Counted from the stretch's first letter, positions 7,684-16,922 are shown. The stretch: 64,000 nucleotides of DNA from Gammaproteobacteria bacterium (GCA_026398815.1 JAPLSA010000006.1:62001-126000), one strand, 5' to 3'. The notes: generated by a model from the sequence alone, not told the origin. A program made the numbers and translations.

Positions 7684-8841
7684 ATGAAATTCCTGCCGCT
7701 GGTCTGGGCCAGCCTGTTCCACAAGAAGACCCGGCTGGTGCTGACGCTGCTGAGCCTCGTCGCCGCGTTCATGCTGTTCGGCCTGCTGCAGGCGGTGTCA
7801 GTGCTGTTCAGCTCGGGGGCGGATTTCGTCGGCGCCAACCGGCTGATCACCCAGGCCAGGGTCAGCTTCACGCAGCCGCTGCCGCTGGCGCTGCTGCCGC
7901 GCATCGAAGCGATTCCCGGCGTGGCGCGCGTGGCGTGGTCGCAGTTCTTCGGCGGCATCTACATCGACGAGCGCAACTTCTTCCCGCAGTTCGCGGTGGA
8001 CCCGGAACGGCTGCTCGACTGCTACCCGGAATGGAAGCTGCCGGACGATCAGCGCGAGGCTTTCATCCGCACCAAGACCGGCGCCATCGTCGGCCGCAAG
8101 CTGGTCGAGAAATACGGCTTCAAGATCGGCGACAAGATCCCGCTGAAGTCCTTCATCTTCACCAAGAAGGACGGCAGCCGCGCCTGGGAATGGGAGGTGG
8201 TCGGCATCTTCGACGGCCAGGACGATGACTGGGCCGGCCGCTCGAACCTGATGTACCTGAACTTCGGCCACTTCGACGACGCCCGCCAGTTCGGCCAGGG
8301 CAGCGCCGGCGTCTACATCATCCGGGTCGCTGATCCGAACGACTCCGAGCGCATCGCCAACGCCGTCGACCGGCAGTTCGAGAACTCGCCGGACGAAACC
8401 AAGACCCAGACCGAGAAGGACTGGAACCTGAGCTTCGCGCGCCAGATCGGCGACATCGGCCTGATCGTCACCGCCATCCTCGGCGCGGTGTTCTTCACCA
8501 TCCTGCTGGTCACCGGCAACACCATGAGCCAGGCCGTGCGCGAGCGGATTCCGGAATTCGCGGTGCTGAAGACACTCGGCTTCAGCGATGCCCGGGTCAC
8601 CGCGCTGGTGCTCGCCGAAGCCTTCGCGCTGTGCCTGATCGGCGGGCTGGTCGGCATGGTGCTGGCCGTCGGCGCCGCCAAGGTGGTCAGCGGCCTGCTC
8701 AATGGCTCGCCGGTGGTGGTGCAGCCGGTGGTCTGGCTGCAGGCGCTGGTGACCATGGTGCTGCTGGCGGTTGCCGTCGGGATCTTCCCGGCGCTGCGCG
8801 CGCGGCGGCTGCAGATCGTCGATGCGCTGGCCGGGAGATAA
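7684..8841 (+). CDS. ABC transporter permease, MacB/FtsX family (first)
   Basis: A 385-residue permease with one N-terminal membrane helix (around 16-40), a large periplasmic domain (around 45-260), and three C-terminal helices. The FtsX-fold core includes the conserved ERIPEFAVLKTLGFSDARV element and a C-terminal FPALRARRL. The start is the ATG at 7684. The ribosome binding site GGGGAGG lies within about 10 bases upstream and abuts the right edge of the last repeat unit, so the signal may have been supplied by repeat-derived sequence. The reading frame remains open upstream into the repeats for over 600 bases, but that part is repetitive and not expected to be translated. It ends three bases before the next permease gene. 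Confidence 0.92.
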   Translation: MKFLPLVWASLFHKKTRLVLTLLSLVAAFMLFGLLQAVSVLFSSGADFVGANRLITQARVSFTQPLPLALLPRIEAIPGVARVAWSQFFGGIYIDERNFFPQFAVDPERLLDCYPEWKLPDDQREAFIRTKTGAIVGRKLVEKYGFKIGDKIPLKSFIFTKKDGSRAWEWEVVGIFDGQDDDWAGRSNLMYLNFGHFDDARQFGQGSAGVYIIRVADPNDSERIANAVDRQFENSPDETKTQTEKDWNLSFARQIGDIGLIVTAILGAVFFTILLVTGNTMSQAVRERIPEFAVLKTLGFSDARVTALVLAEAFALCLIGGLVGMVLAVGAAKVVSGLLNGSPVVVQPVVWLQALVTMVLLAVAVGIFPALRARRLQIVDALAGR

Positions 8842-8844
8842 GCG

Positions 8845-10029
8845 ATGAAATTCCTTCGCCAGACCGGGCAGCTGATCCTGATCAACCTGAAGAGCATTCC
8901 CGGCCGCTGGGGCGCGACCCTGGTGATCGTCGTCGGCCTGGCCGGCGTGGTCGGCGTGGTCACCGCGCTGCAGTCGATGTCGGCCGGCATGGTCGCCACC
9001 CTGCGCGCCACCGGCAGCCCGAACCGCGCCATCGTGCTCAAGGGCGGTTCCAACTCCGAGCTGTCGAGCTTCATCACCCGCGACCAGGCGGTGGTGATCG
9101 AGCAGGCCGAAGCGGTGGCCAAGGGCGACGACGGCCGCGCTCTGGCCTCCGGCGAACTGATCCTGATCGCCGAGCGGCCGCTGCGCCGCTCCAAGACCGA
9201 CAGCAACGTGTCGATGCGCGGGGTCGGCCCGGCCGGCTTCGCGATGCGCCCGGAAGTGCGGATCGTCGACGGCCGGCTGTTCCGGCCCGGCCTGCAGGAA
9301 ATCATCGTCGGCGTGAAGGCGCTGGAGCAGTTCACCGGGCTCGAGGTCGGCTCGACGGTGCAGATCCGCGGCTCGCAATGGACCGTGGTCGGTACCTTCA
9401 GCGCCAACGGCGACGCCCACGAATCGGAAATCTGGATCGACATCGAGACCGCGCAGTCGGCGTTCCGCCGCAACGGCTATTCGTCGATGCTGGTGCAGCT
9501 GTCGGCGCCGTCGGCCTTCACGCCGTTCAAGGACAGCCTGACCGCCGATCCGCGCCTGCAGGTCGACGTGCTGAACGAGATCGACTACTTCGCCAGCCAG
9601 TCGCGCAGCTTCACGCGGGTGATCGGCGTGCTGGTCACCGTGGTCGGCATCATCATGGGCCTCGGCGCGGTGTTCGCCGCGCTCAACACCATGTACTCGG
9701 CCGTCGCCGCCCGCACCGTGGAAATCGCCACCCTGCGCGCGCTCGGCTTCAGCGGCCGCGTGGTGGTGGTCGCGACGATCGCCGAAGCGATGACCCTGGC
9801 CCTGCTCGGCGGCGCGATCGGCGGAATCGGCGCCTACGCGTTCTTCAACGGCTACACGGTGTCCACCCTCGGCGCCGGCTTCACCCAGGTCGCCTTCAGC
9901 TTCCGCGTCACCCCGGGCCTGCTGCTGACCGGCATGGTCATGAGCCTGCTGGTCGGCCTGCTCGGCGGCTTCTTCCCGGCGCTGCGCGCAGCGCGAATGC
10001 CGATCGCGGTGGCGCTGCGTTCGGGTTGA
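8845..10029 (+). CDS. ABC transporter permease, MacB/FtsX family (second)
   Basis: A 394-residue paralogue of the preceding permease, with the same architecture of one N-terminal helix, a periplasmic domain and three C-terminal helices. The core motif reads RTVEIATLRALGFSGRVVV and the C terminus FFPALRAARM. Two distinct permeases with one ATPase and one adaptor imply a heterodimeric MacB-like mechanotransmitter. Cargo is unknown; candidates for such systems include lipids, peptides or lipoproteins. It is the last gene of the operon. The following gene starts 17 bases later but has different base composition and probably does not belong to the exporter. Confidence 0.92.
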   Translation: MKFLRQTGQLILINLKSIPGRWGATLVIVVGLAGVVGVVTALQSMSAGMVATLRATGSPNRAIVLKGGSNSELSSFITRDQAVVIEQAEAVAKGDDGRALASGELILIAERPLRRSKTDSNVSMRGVGPAGFAMRPEVRIVDGRLFRPGLQEIIVGVKALEQFTGLEVGSTVQIRGSQWTVVGTFSANGDAHESEIWIDIETAQSAFRRNGYSSMLVQLSAPSAFTPFKDSLTADPRLQVDVLNEIDYFASQSRSFTRVIGVLVTVVGIIMGLGAVFAALNTMYSAVAARTVEIATLRALGFSGRVVVVATIAEAMTLALLGGAIGGIGAYAFFNGYTVSTLGAGFTQVAFSFRVTPGLLLTGMVMSLLVGLLGGFFPALRAARMPIAVALRSG

Positions 10030-10046
10030 ACATTCAGGCACAGACC

Positions 10047-10724
10047 ATGAGCACGATCCGATTCGACCGTGAGGCACTGCTTCACTTCTACGACGACACG
10101 CGCACCGCGTTCTTCGATTCGCTCAACCCCAAGGGCCACGTCTCCGGCATCACAGGCCTAATCGGCGAGGAACTGTTGCTCGGCCTGCTGTGCCGCTACC
10201 TCAGAACATGCCACGGCTTGAACGACGTGCAAATTCTGCCGGATGTACCCCGACAGCATCTCCCCGACCGCAAGAAGCTGGATGGGTGGATAGCTTCCCA
10301 ATCATGTAGGCGACTCTTCCAGGTCGAGGTCAAAAACTGGTCGGCGCATTCACTTGGAGGGCGCAGCGTGTCGGCTTCCGCTGGGGAGGAAGCTTTAAAG
10401 CGCGAGTCTCGGACCCGATGGAACGAGTACTTCGGCGAGGACAATCTACTCCCAGCAAGTGCGAGAAAAGTCCTACTCGAATTCGATCGTCCCGATGAGC
10501 AGAAGGACTTCGAGGTTCAGCCCGTGCTCTGCTTCTGGCATCCAATTGCAGAAAAAGATTGCGCTTCGATGTCGACCATCAAGCGGGAGAACAAAGCTTT
10601 GCAAGTTTTTTCTGGATCAAATTTTCTGCGTGCTTTGCAAGACGAGTTCGTAGAGATTGACTCCCCGAGGCTGGAACAGCGCTTGCAATTGCTACACCGC
10701 CTCTGCGCTCCACTCCCGCATTAA
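10047..10724 (+). CDS. putative PD-(D/E)XK nuclease-like protein, compositionally atypical
   Basis: A 225-residue protein I cannot assign to a named family. Residues Asp79 (in LDGW) and Glu94/Lys96 (in FQVEVKNWS), with an upstream Glu pair in GLIGEELLLGLL (41-42), have the order and context of the PD-(D/E)XK nuclease core: helix, strand with D, then strand with ExK. The second half (WNEYFGEDN, KVLLEFDRP, then VLCFWHP) could be further core strands and helices. Codon use in the second half is much more AT-rich than in the surrounding genes (many AAA, TTT, GCT and TTG codons), suggesting horizontal acquisition. No methylase, helicase or toxin partner is adjacent. Function as a restriction or defence nuclease is inference only. 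Confidence 0.6.
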   Translation: MSTIRFDREALLHFYDDTRTAFFDSLNPKGHVSGITGLIGEELLLGLLCRYLRTCHGLNDVQILPDVPRQHLPDRKKLDGWIASQSCRRLFQVEVKNWSAHSLGGRSVSASAGEEALKRESRTRWNEYFGEDNLLPASARKVLLEFDRPDEQKDFEVQPVLCFWHPIAEKDCASMSTIKRENKALQVFSGSNFLRALQDEFVEIDSPRLEQRLQLLHRLCAPLPH

Positions 10725-10738
10725 TCAACTGCCCTCCA

Positions 10739-11134
10739 ATGACGCGCACCGGCCCTTCCCGCCACGGCCTGTTCATCTACGCCGTCGATGCCGAGCGGCT
10801 CGCCGCATTCTATGAGGCACTGCTCGGGCTCCGGCGCGTGCATGCGTCGCCGCAGGTGATCGTGCTCGGCCTGCCGGACTCCGATCTGCAACTGGTCGTG
10901 CATCCGATTCCGCCGGCGATCGCGGCGACCATCGAGATTCGCAGCCCGCCGGAGCCGCGCGAGGACACGGCACTGAAGTTCTTCTTCACGGTGACGAGCC
11001 TGGATGCCGCACGCGTGCTGGCGGCCGGGCTCGGCGGCTGCGTCGAGGCGCAGGCCTGGCCGGGCACCGGCTTCGTGGTGTGCCGGGGCTGGGACCCGGA
11101 AGGCAACATCTTCCAGCTGCGCGAGTTCCGCTGA
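10739..11134 (+). CDS. VOC (glyoxalase/bleomycin-resistance fold) family protein
   Basis: A 131-residue single VOC module pair. The start HGLFIYAVDAERLAAFYEALLG and the later WDPEGNIFQLREF are the standard first and last strands of the vicinal oxygen chelate fold. A His near residue 9 and the terminal Glu are positioned like metal ligands, so an enzymatic role is possible. The family covers glyoxalases, dioxygenases, epimerases and antibiotic-binding proteins, and nothing in the neighbourhood narrows it down. It starts 14 bases after the preceding gene but returns to the high-GC codon style of the window. Confidence 0.85.
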   Translation: MTRTGPSRHGLFIYAVDAERLAAFYEALLGLRRVHASPQVIVLGLPDSDLQLVVHPIPPAIAATIEIRSPPEPREDTALKFFFTVTSLDAARVLAAGLGGCVEAQAWPGTGFVVCRGWDPEGNIFQLREFR

Positions 11135-11158
11135 GGTCCGGCGGGCGGCAGCCTGCGC

Positions 11159-14100
11159 TTACTCCTCGCCCTGCTTGCCGCTGCGCACGAAGCTCGATAC
11201 CCGCCCGAACATGGCCACCATGCCGAGCGCGCCGGCCAGCACGGTGTTTAGCGTCGTGAAGGCATCGCTGAAGCTGTACGAGAACCAGGCGATCAGCAGC
11301 ACCAGCAGCAGGTAGAACGGCATCCGCACGCGCCGCCAGGTGCCGGCCTCGAAGCCGAGCGTCCACTGTGCGTAGCGGCTGGCCGGCTCGGCGCGCAGCA
11401 CGAAGCTGCGGAAGGTCGCGCAGACGATGCGCGGCTCCGGCGCCAGCACCGCCAGCCGGCGGGCCAGCAGGTCGTCGAGCACGGCGCGGTTCAGCGGATT
11501 CGGCAGCAGGCCGCGCGCCAGCTGATGCAGGGCGATGCGCTCGGCGATCGAGCAGTGCGCCCATTCGCAGCGGAAGTTCGCTTCGACATACGGCATCACC
11601 AGCTGTTCGAGATCGCGCAGGTCGCGCAGCGGCGGCGGTGCGCCGGGTTCGCGGGCCAGCGCGGCGTCGAGTGCGGCATGCAGCGCGCTGCTGATTTCGC
11701 CGGTCAGCTCGACCAGCGCCACCAGCTCGTCGGCGATGGCGCGGCGCAGGTGGCGGTCATCGACCCGAGCGACCAGCGGCAGCACCGCGTCGGCGCTGCC
11801 GTCGCCGGCGTGATGGCAGGCGAAATGGCGGCGCACCGCGCGCCAGCGCCGCGCCTCGTCGGCATCGGGGCCGTCGTCATCGTCCGGGAACAGGCAGGGC
11901 TGGCACAGGCGCGGCCACGGCGGCGTGGCCGCCGTCAGCAGAAGCTGCGCGCCGGGCGCTGCGCCGGCGGCGGGCGGACGGGCGATCTCGCGCTCGATCA
12001 GCGCCAGCAGCGTCCGTCGCGAGGCCGGAAACAGCGCCGCATCGGCAACGCCGACGATGACCAGCGGCGCGGCCACGAACGCGACCAGCGGCGCGTGGGC
12101 CAGCTGTTCCGGGCCGATCACCTGCGCTGCCGCCGCCGGCGGCTGCGGTGCGCCGGCCGGGCCATCCGGCGCCAGCACGTACCGCCAGGCGTCGCGCGGC
12201 GGAATCCGGCCCGGCAGCCGATGGCGGACGCCGGCGGCGAAATCGGCCCCGAGCGTCGGCAGCGGCGGCAGGTACGGCAGGTCCAGCCCCAGCACCCGCC
12301 GGGCGACCAGCCGCACCAGCAGGTAGACCAACAGCAGCGCGGCGGCGATCACCAGCGTCATCGCCACGGTGCCGATGGCGCCGTTGCCGGCGTCGTAGAG
12401 ACGCCGCAGCCGCAGCGGCGCCGGATACGGCGCGGACAGGCGCAGCGTCGCCGGCCCGTCGAAGCGCAGCGGATGCCGGTAGTCGAGCACCGCGCCGCAG
12501 GCCGGGTTCGCAGGCAAGGCCGCGCGGCGCTGGAAGCGGCCGTCGTCGGCCTGCGGCGGGCCGTCCCCGGCCAACGCCGGCAGCAGCGAGCCGAGCACCG
12601 GCCAGACCTGCCGGAGCAGCCACGATGGCGCGCGGAACGCTGCTGGCGCCGCCGCACAGTCGTCATGCCTACCCAGGGTCCAGTCGACGCCGAGCGCGGC
12701 CACCTGCCCGGCCTGCTGCAGCGCTGGTGCCGGGCGGCCGACCATCGCCATGCCGTCGAGCGCGGTGCGCCGGATGTCGCCGGTCAGCGCGGCGATCCGG
12801 TGATCGAGACTGCGGCCGGTGGCGACCATCGCCTGGCGCAGCTGCGCTTCCTCGACCCTCGGCAGCGCGTTCAGGAAATAGCCGGCTGCCGGCAGCACGG
12901 CCAAGGCGATGACGCCGGCCATCACCGCGACGATGTAGCGGTGGCGCATCTCGCGCAGCGTGTCGACCGGCGTCGGCCGCAGGTCATCGCCATCCTGGCC
13001 CTGCCAGTGGCGACGCACGCCGGCCGGCGTCCGGCCCGCCTGCCACGGCCGCTGGCTGGACAGCCAGAGCATCGCCCACAGCGTCAGGCAGGCGGTGCCG
13101 ATGGCGATCACCACGCTCATCGTCAGGTCGTCGGTGGCCAGCCACAGCGCGATCTGGCTGCAGGAGGCCGGCAGCAGCAGCGCCATGCCGAGCCAGAAGT
13201 AGCGCCGCCGCAGGCGCCATTGCGGCCACAGCCATTGCCACAGTTCCAGCCGCCAGCCGATCAGCGCGCAGGCCGGCACCACCAGCAGCGCGAAGCCCAG
13301 CGCCAGCAGGGCCAGCAGGGCGATCAGGCCGATCATCTCGGCCAGCGCGATCAGGCCGCTGCCGACCGCTGGCGCGCTGACCACGCCGGCGTCGAAGAAG
13401 CTGACCGCCATCCACGGCAGGCCGGGAACCGGCTCGACGACGAAGTGATGCCGCCGGCCCCGGTAGTGACCGTCGAGCCGGGCCGGCCGGCCGTTGCTGA
13501 TCGCCTGCGTCAGCGCCGGATCGTGGTCGACCTCGTCGAGGAAGTTCTCGTGCAGGCTAGTGTCGTCGTCGCTGTGGAACAGCACCGTGCCGGACAGCGG
13601 ATCGACCACCGCGAAGCCGAGATACGGCGGCCGCAGCGCCGCACTCAGCGAGCGGACATCGGCGGCAACGCCGAACACGCCGGCGAAGCGGCCGTCCGCC
13701 GTGCGGCGCGGCACGGCGACCACCAGGGTGCGGGTACCGTCGGTCTTGGCGTAGATGCGCTGCGCGGCGTAGCGGCCGCCGGTGGCGACCACACCGTCCT
13801 GGCGCCAGGTGCCCTGCGCCGGCAGCGGCCAGCCGCCGCCGCGCGCCAGGCTGCGGAAGTACTCGCGCTCGGACAGGTCGATATGCGCCGCGCGCGGCTG
13901 GCAGCCGCCGGTGGTCAGGTAAGGCTCGCCCTGCACTTCGCCCAGCGCGTTGGTGGCGAACAGGGTTTCGAACGGTGGGCGCGGCCGCAGGCCATCGGCG
14001 GCCAGCGCCAGCGGCGCGACATGGCAGAAATTCGTATTGCTTCCGTCGAAGCGGCAGTCCTGCCCGGCCCGCTGGCCGCGAAGCTGGAAGCCGTCGCATT

Positions 14101-15361
14101 GCAGCAGTCGCAGCCCGGCCTCGGGCGCAGCCGGCTGGCCGGCGAAGCGCGGCCCGGTGTCATCGATCGCCTGCAGCATCCGCCGCACTTCGCCGGACAG
14201 CTCGGCCGCCACCGCCTGCGCGTACTGCGCGGCGCGGCGGGCGGCCTGCCGGTGCTCGTCGCCGCGCGCCATCAGCACCAGGATCACCACCGTGAGCAGC
14301 GCCGGAATGAACACCACCGAGATCAGCGTGGCGGCGAGCGTCGGACGGGTGGCCGCTTCCTGCGGCCCGAGCAGCAGCACGCGCAGCAACGGCCAGGCGG
14401 CGATGGTCAGCAGCAGCGTCACCAGCAGGTACCAGAGGCCTTCGACGCCGAGCGCGGCGGTCGCATCGTCGATCGCCGACTGCCGTTCGATGCCCAGCAG
14501 GTACAGCGGCGCCAACGGCTTGCCGCGCCGCTGCACCGGCTTTTCCGGCGCGAACGGCAGCAGGTAGATGCGATAGCGGCGGCCGCCGATCTCGGCGCTG
14601 ATTTCCGCCGCCTCGCCCAGCTTCAGCTCGCTGCCGAAAGCCTTTTCGGTGGCGTCGGCCGCCGCCGCATTGCCGCGCCCGGCCAGCTGGCGCAGGCGGT
14701 CGCGGGCGGCCTGCACCAGGAACGGCCGGACATTGACCGGCGGCACGGTGTCCGGCACCGGCCGGTGGCTGACCTTTTCGGGATCGTGCTCGACCGGCGC
14801 GGTGACCGAGGTGATGACCTGGCCCTGCTCGTCGGCCAGCAGCACGCGCTCGAAATGGCGCAGCGCGGCCGGCGCATCGAGCAGGCGCTCGGCCGGCATC
14901 GCCAGCACGGCATCGCGGCGCGATACCCGCAGCACGGCGCCACCGGCGTCCTCGTGCAGATCGCGGCAGACCGGCGCGCGGCCGCCGGTGGCCGTGGCAG
15001 CCGCTTTGGCTGCGGTGACCGGCGAGCAGTCGGCAGCGCGCCGGATCGGATCGGCCGGCTCGCGGGTCAGGCCCACCTCGCCATAGCGCAGCGCCGCCGG
15101 CGGGCCGCCGGTCTGGGGCGGCGCGTCGAGCAGGTAGTCGATGACCGCGAGCCGGGTGTCGAACTCGCCCTGCACACGCTTCAGCGCATGGAAGGCCTGC
15201 TCGGAACGCGCCTCGGCCTGACGTTGGACGACCGCGAAGTAATAGGCCGCCACCGGCACCGCCAGCAGCACGGCGTACTGCGCCAGCGACCGCAGCAGGT
15301 TGATCGCCTGGCCGCCCACGCCGGCCAGCGCGGCGCCGGCCGTTCCCTGAACCTTGCTCAT
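11159..15361 (-). CDS. giant multi-pass membrane protein with Cache-like sensor domain (1400 aa)
   Basis: A 1400-residue protein with about ten membrane segments (near 24-44, 308-331, 341-365, 663-700, 721-742, 748-768, 810-832, 994-1019, 1347-1362 and 1370-1388). Periplasmic blocks lie around 45-305, 366-660 and 833-993. The second has a double-Cache-like pattern (EREYFRSLARGGGW, RTLVVAVPRRTADGRFAG and GFAVVDPLSGTVLFHS), typical of ligand sensing. The cytoplasmic block 1020-1345 contains a winged-helix-like segment (ERIALHQLARGLLPNP to FRSFVLRAE) similar to tails of STAND-type ATPases, but I see no Walker A. No kinase, cyclase, HAMP or chemotaxis output domain is visible. It is a single-gene unit with hairpins just before its start. 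Function unknown. Confidence 0.8.
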   Translation of the reverse strand: MSKVQGTAGAALAGVGGQAINLLRSLAQYAVLLAVPVAAYYFAVVQRQAEARSEQAFHALKRVQGEFDTRLAVIDYLLDAPPQTGGPPAALRYGEVGLTREPADPIRRAADCSPVTAAKAAATATGGRAPVCRDLHEDAGGAVLRVSRRDAVLAMPAERLLDAPAALRHFERVLLADEQGQVITSVTAPVEHDPEKVSHRPVPDTVPPVNVRPFLVQAARDRLRQLAGRGNAAAADATEKAFGSELKLGEAAEISAEIGGRRYRIYLLPFAPEKPVQRRGKPLAPLYLLGIERQSAIDDATAALGVEGLWYLLVTLLLTIAAWPLLRVLLLGPQEAATRPTLAATLISVVFIPALLTVVILVLMARGDEHRQAARRAAQYAQAVAAELSGEVRRMLQAIDDTGPRFAGQPAAPEAGLRLLQCDGFQLRGQRAGQDCRFDGSNTNFCHVAPLALAADGLRPRPPFETLFATNALGEVQGEPYLTTGGCQPRAAHIDLSEREYFRSLARGGGWPLPAQGTWRQDGVVATGGRYAAQRIYAKTDGTRTLVVAVPRRTADGRFAGVFGVAADVRSLSAALRPPYLGFAVVDPLSGTVLFHSDDDTSLHENFLDEVDHDPALTQAISNGRPARLDGHYRGRRHHFVVEPVPGLPWMAVSFFDAGVVSAPAVGSGLIALAEMIGLIALLALLALGFALLVVPACALIGWRLELWQWLWPQWRLRRRYFWLGMALLLPASCSQIALWLATDDLTMSVVIAIGTACLTLWAMLWLSSQRPWQAGRTPAGVRRHWQGQDGDDLRPTPVDTLREMRHRYIVAVMAGVIALAVLPAAGYFLNALPRVEEAQLRQAMVATGRSLDHRIAALTGDIRRTALDGMAMVGRPAPALQQAGQVAALGVDWTLGRHDDCAAAPAAFRAPSWLLRQVWPVLGSLLPALAGDGPPQADDGRFQRRAALPANPACGAVLDYRHPLRFDGPATLRLSAPYPAPLRLRRLYDAGNGAIGTVAMTLVIAAALLLVYLLVRLVARRVLGLDLPYLPPLPTLGADFAAGVRHRLPGRIPPRDAWRYVLAPDGPAGAPQPPAAAAQVIGPEQLAHAPLVAFVAAPLVIVGVADAALFPASRRTLLALIEREIARPPAAGAAPGAQLLLTAATPPWPRLCQPCLFPDDDDGPDADEARRWRAVRRHFACHHAGDGSADAVLPLVARVDDRHLRRAIADELVALVELTGEISSALHAALDAALAREPGAPPPLRDLRDLEQLVMPYVEANFRCEWAHCSIAERIALHQLARGLLPNPLNRAVLDDLLARRLAVLAPEPRIVCATFRSFVLRAEPASRYAQWTLGFEAGTWRRVRMPFYLLLVLLIAWFSYSFSDAFTTLNTVLAGALGMVAMFGRVSSFVRSGKQGEE

Positions 15362-15369
15362 CGGATTTC

Positions 15370-15403
15370 CCCGGGCCTGTCGCCCGGGCTTCCTGGCCCG
15401 GGT
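15370..15403 (-). other. inverted-repeat cluster in leader of the giant Cache protein gene
   Basis: CCCGGGC at 15370-15376 can pair with GCCCGGG at 15382-15388, and a third copy of the motif (GGCCCGGG) follows near 15396. On the minus strand these lie in the leader, ending within about 10 bases of the start codon and next to the GGGGA ribosome-binding sequence. They allow alternative hairpins that could influence translation. Confidence 0.45.
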
Positions 15404-15486
15404 CGCTGCTCTGCGGGGAGTGTCGGCCTTGTCAGGAAAAGGTCAACTGGCGGCCGTGAATCCGGTCACGCGGCGACCCTGCCACC

Positions 15487-15506
15487 GCCCGGCCAGCCGG
15501 CCGGGC
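15487..15506 (-). terminator. hairpin downstream of gltX, possible terminator
   Basis: A perfect 8-bp stem, GCCCGGCC and GGCCGGGC, with a four-base loop lies six bases beyond the gltX stop codon. There is no T-run after it on the minus strand, so it is either a weak or factor-assisted terminator or a 3'-end stabiliser. Confidence 0.5.
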
Positions 15507-15512
15507 ATCGTT

Positions 15513-16922
15513 TCAGGCGCTGCCGGCAGCCGCCGCCAGCCGGGCCAGCGTGCGCGTGCGACCGAGCAGGAACAGCGTGGCATCGATCGGCGGCGACACC
15601 GCCATGCCGCAGACCGCGACGCGGATCGGCTGGGCGATCTTGCCGAGCCCGAGGCCCTTGGCTTCGGCGAAGCCGTTGACCGCCGCGTGCAGCGCTTCGG
15701 TGGTCCATTCCGGCAGCGCTTCGAGCTGACCGCGCAGTTCGGCGAGCAGCGCCAGCGCCGCCGGATTGAAGTGCTTGGCGGCGTCCTTCTCGTTGTAGCC
15801 GTCCAGCTCAGCGAAGAAGAACTTCGACTTCTCCGCCATCTCGACGAGGCTGCGGCAGCGCTCGCGCTGCTGCTCGATGACGGCAGTCAGGCTCGGACCC
15901 TGGCTGACGTCGACGCCGATCTTCTCCAGATGCCACTGGAATTCCGGCACCACGACACTCGGGTCGACCGACTTCAGATACTGGTGGTTGACCCACCAGG
16001 CCTTTTCCATGTCGAAGCGCGCCGGGCTTGCCGAGACATGGTCGAAGTCGAACTTCGCGATCATTTCCTCGCGGGTGAACAGTTCCTGGTCGCCGTGGCT
16101 CCAGCCGAGCCGCACCAGGTAGTTCAGCAGCGCTTCCGGCAGGAAACCCATGCTGCGGTATTCCATGACGCCGAGTGCGCCGTGACGCTTCGACAGCTTG
16201 GCGCCGTCGGAACCCAGGATCATCGACACATGCGCATAGGCCGGCGGCGTGGCGCCGAGCGCGCGCAGGATGTTGATCTGGCGCGGCGTGTTGTTGACGT
16301 GGTCATCGCCGCGGATGACGTGGGTGACACCCATGTCCATGTCATCGACGACGACGCAGAAGTTGTAGGTCGGCGTGCCGTCGGCGCGGGCGATGATCAG
16401 ATCGTCCAGCTCGTCGCTGGCGAAGGTGATCGTGCCCTTGATCAGGTCGTTCAGCACCACCTCGCCTTCGGTCGGATTGCGGAAGCGCACCACCGGATTG
16501 ACGCCGGCCGGCGGCGTCGGCAGCAGCTTGCCGGCTTCCGGGCGCCAGCGGCCGTCGTAGCGCGGCTTCTGCTTGTTGGCCATCTGCTCGGCGCGCAGCG
16601 CGTCCAGTTCTTCCTTGCTGGCATAGCAGTGGTAGGCGGTGCCGGCCGCCAGCATCTGGGCGATCACTTCCTTGTAGCGATCGAAGCGCTGGGTCTGGTA
16701 GATCGGCGCCTTGTTGTCGCCGTGCAGGCCGAGCCAGGCCATGCCTTCGAAGATCGCGTCGACCGCTTCCTGGGTCGAGCGCTCGCGGTCGGTGTCCTCG
16801 ATGCGCAGCAGGAACTGGCCGTTGAAGCGCTTCGCGTACAGGTAGGAAAACAGCGCGGTGCGCGCGCCGCCGATGTGCAGGAAGCCGGTCGGGGACGGTG
16901 CGAAGCGGGTGGTGACGGACAT
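15513..16922 (-). CDS. gltX: glutamyl-tRNA synthetase
   Basis: A 469-residue class I aminoacyl-tRNA synthetase that charges tRNA-Glu with glutamate in the cytoplasm. The N terminus MSVTTRFAPSPTGFLHIGG carries the HIGH-type signature (HIGG). The KMSKS-type motif is KLSKRHG, preceded by MILGSDGA. Other family marks are LRIEDTDRERST and the VVDDMDMGVTHVIRGDDH block. Length is normal for a bacterial GltX, and the C-terminal anticodon-binding helices are present, so this is not the shorter glutamyl-Q synthetase. The ATG at 16920-16922 is the only sensible start. It is divergent from the QueD-like gene. Confidence 0.97.
   Translation of the reverse strand: MSVTTRFAPSPTGFLHIGGARTALFSYLYAKRFNGQFLLRIEDTDRERSTQEAVDAIFEGMAWLGLHGDNKAPIYQTQRFDRYKEVIAQMLAAGTAYHCYASKEELDALRAEQMANKQKPRYDGRWRPEAGKLLPTPPAGVNPVVRFRNPTEGEVVLNDLIKGTITFASDELDDLIIARADGTPTYNFCVVVDDMDMGVTHVIRGDDHVNNTPRQINILRALGATPPAYAHVSMILGSDGAKLSKRHGALGVMEYRSMGFLPEALLNYLVRLGWSHGDQELFTREEMIAKFDFDHVSASPARFDMEKAWWVNHQYLKSVDPSVVVPEFQWHLEKIGVDVSQGPSLTAVIEQQRERCRSLVEMAEKSKFFFAELDGYNEKDAAKHFNPAALALLAELRGQLEALPEWTTEALHAAVNGFAEAKGLGLGKIAQPIRVAVCGMAVSPPIDATLFLLGRTRTLARLAAAAGSA

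Noticed and set aside
11525-15679. 1384-codon plus-strand frame opposite the giant membrane protein
   Set aside because: Antisense frames of this length arise from the extreme GC bias; translation gives Gln/Arg/His-rich low-complexity sequence with no domains, whereas the minus strand shows membrane helices and a Cache pattern.
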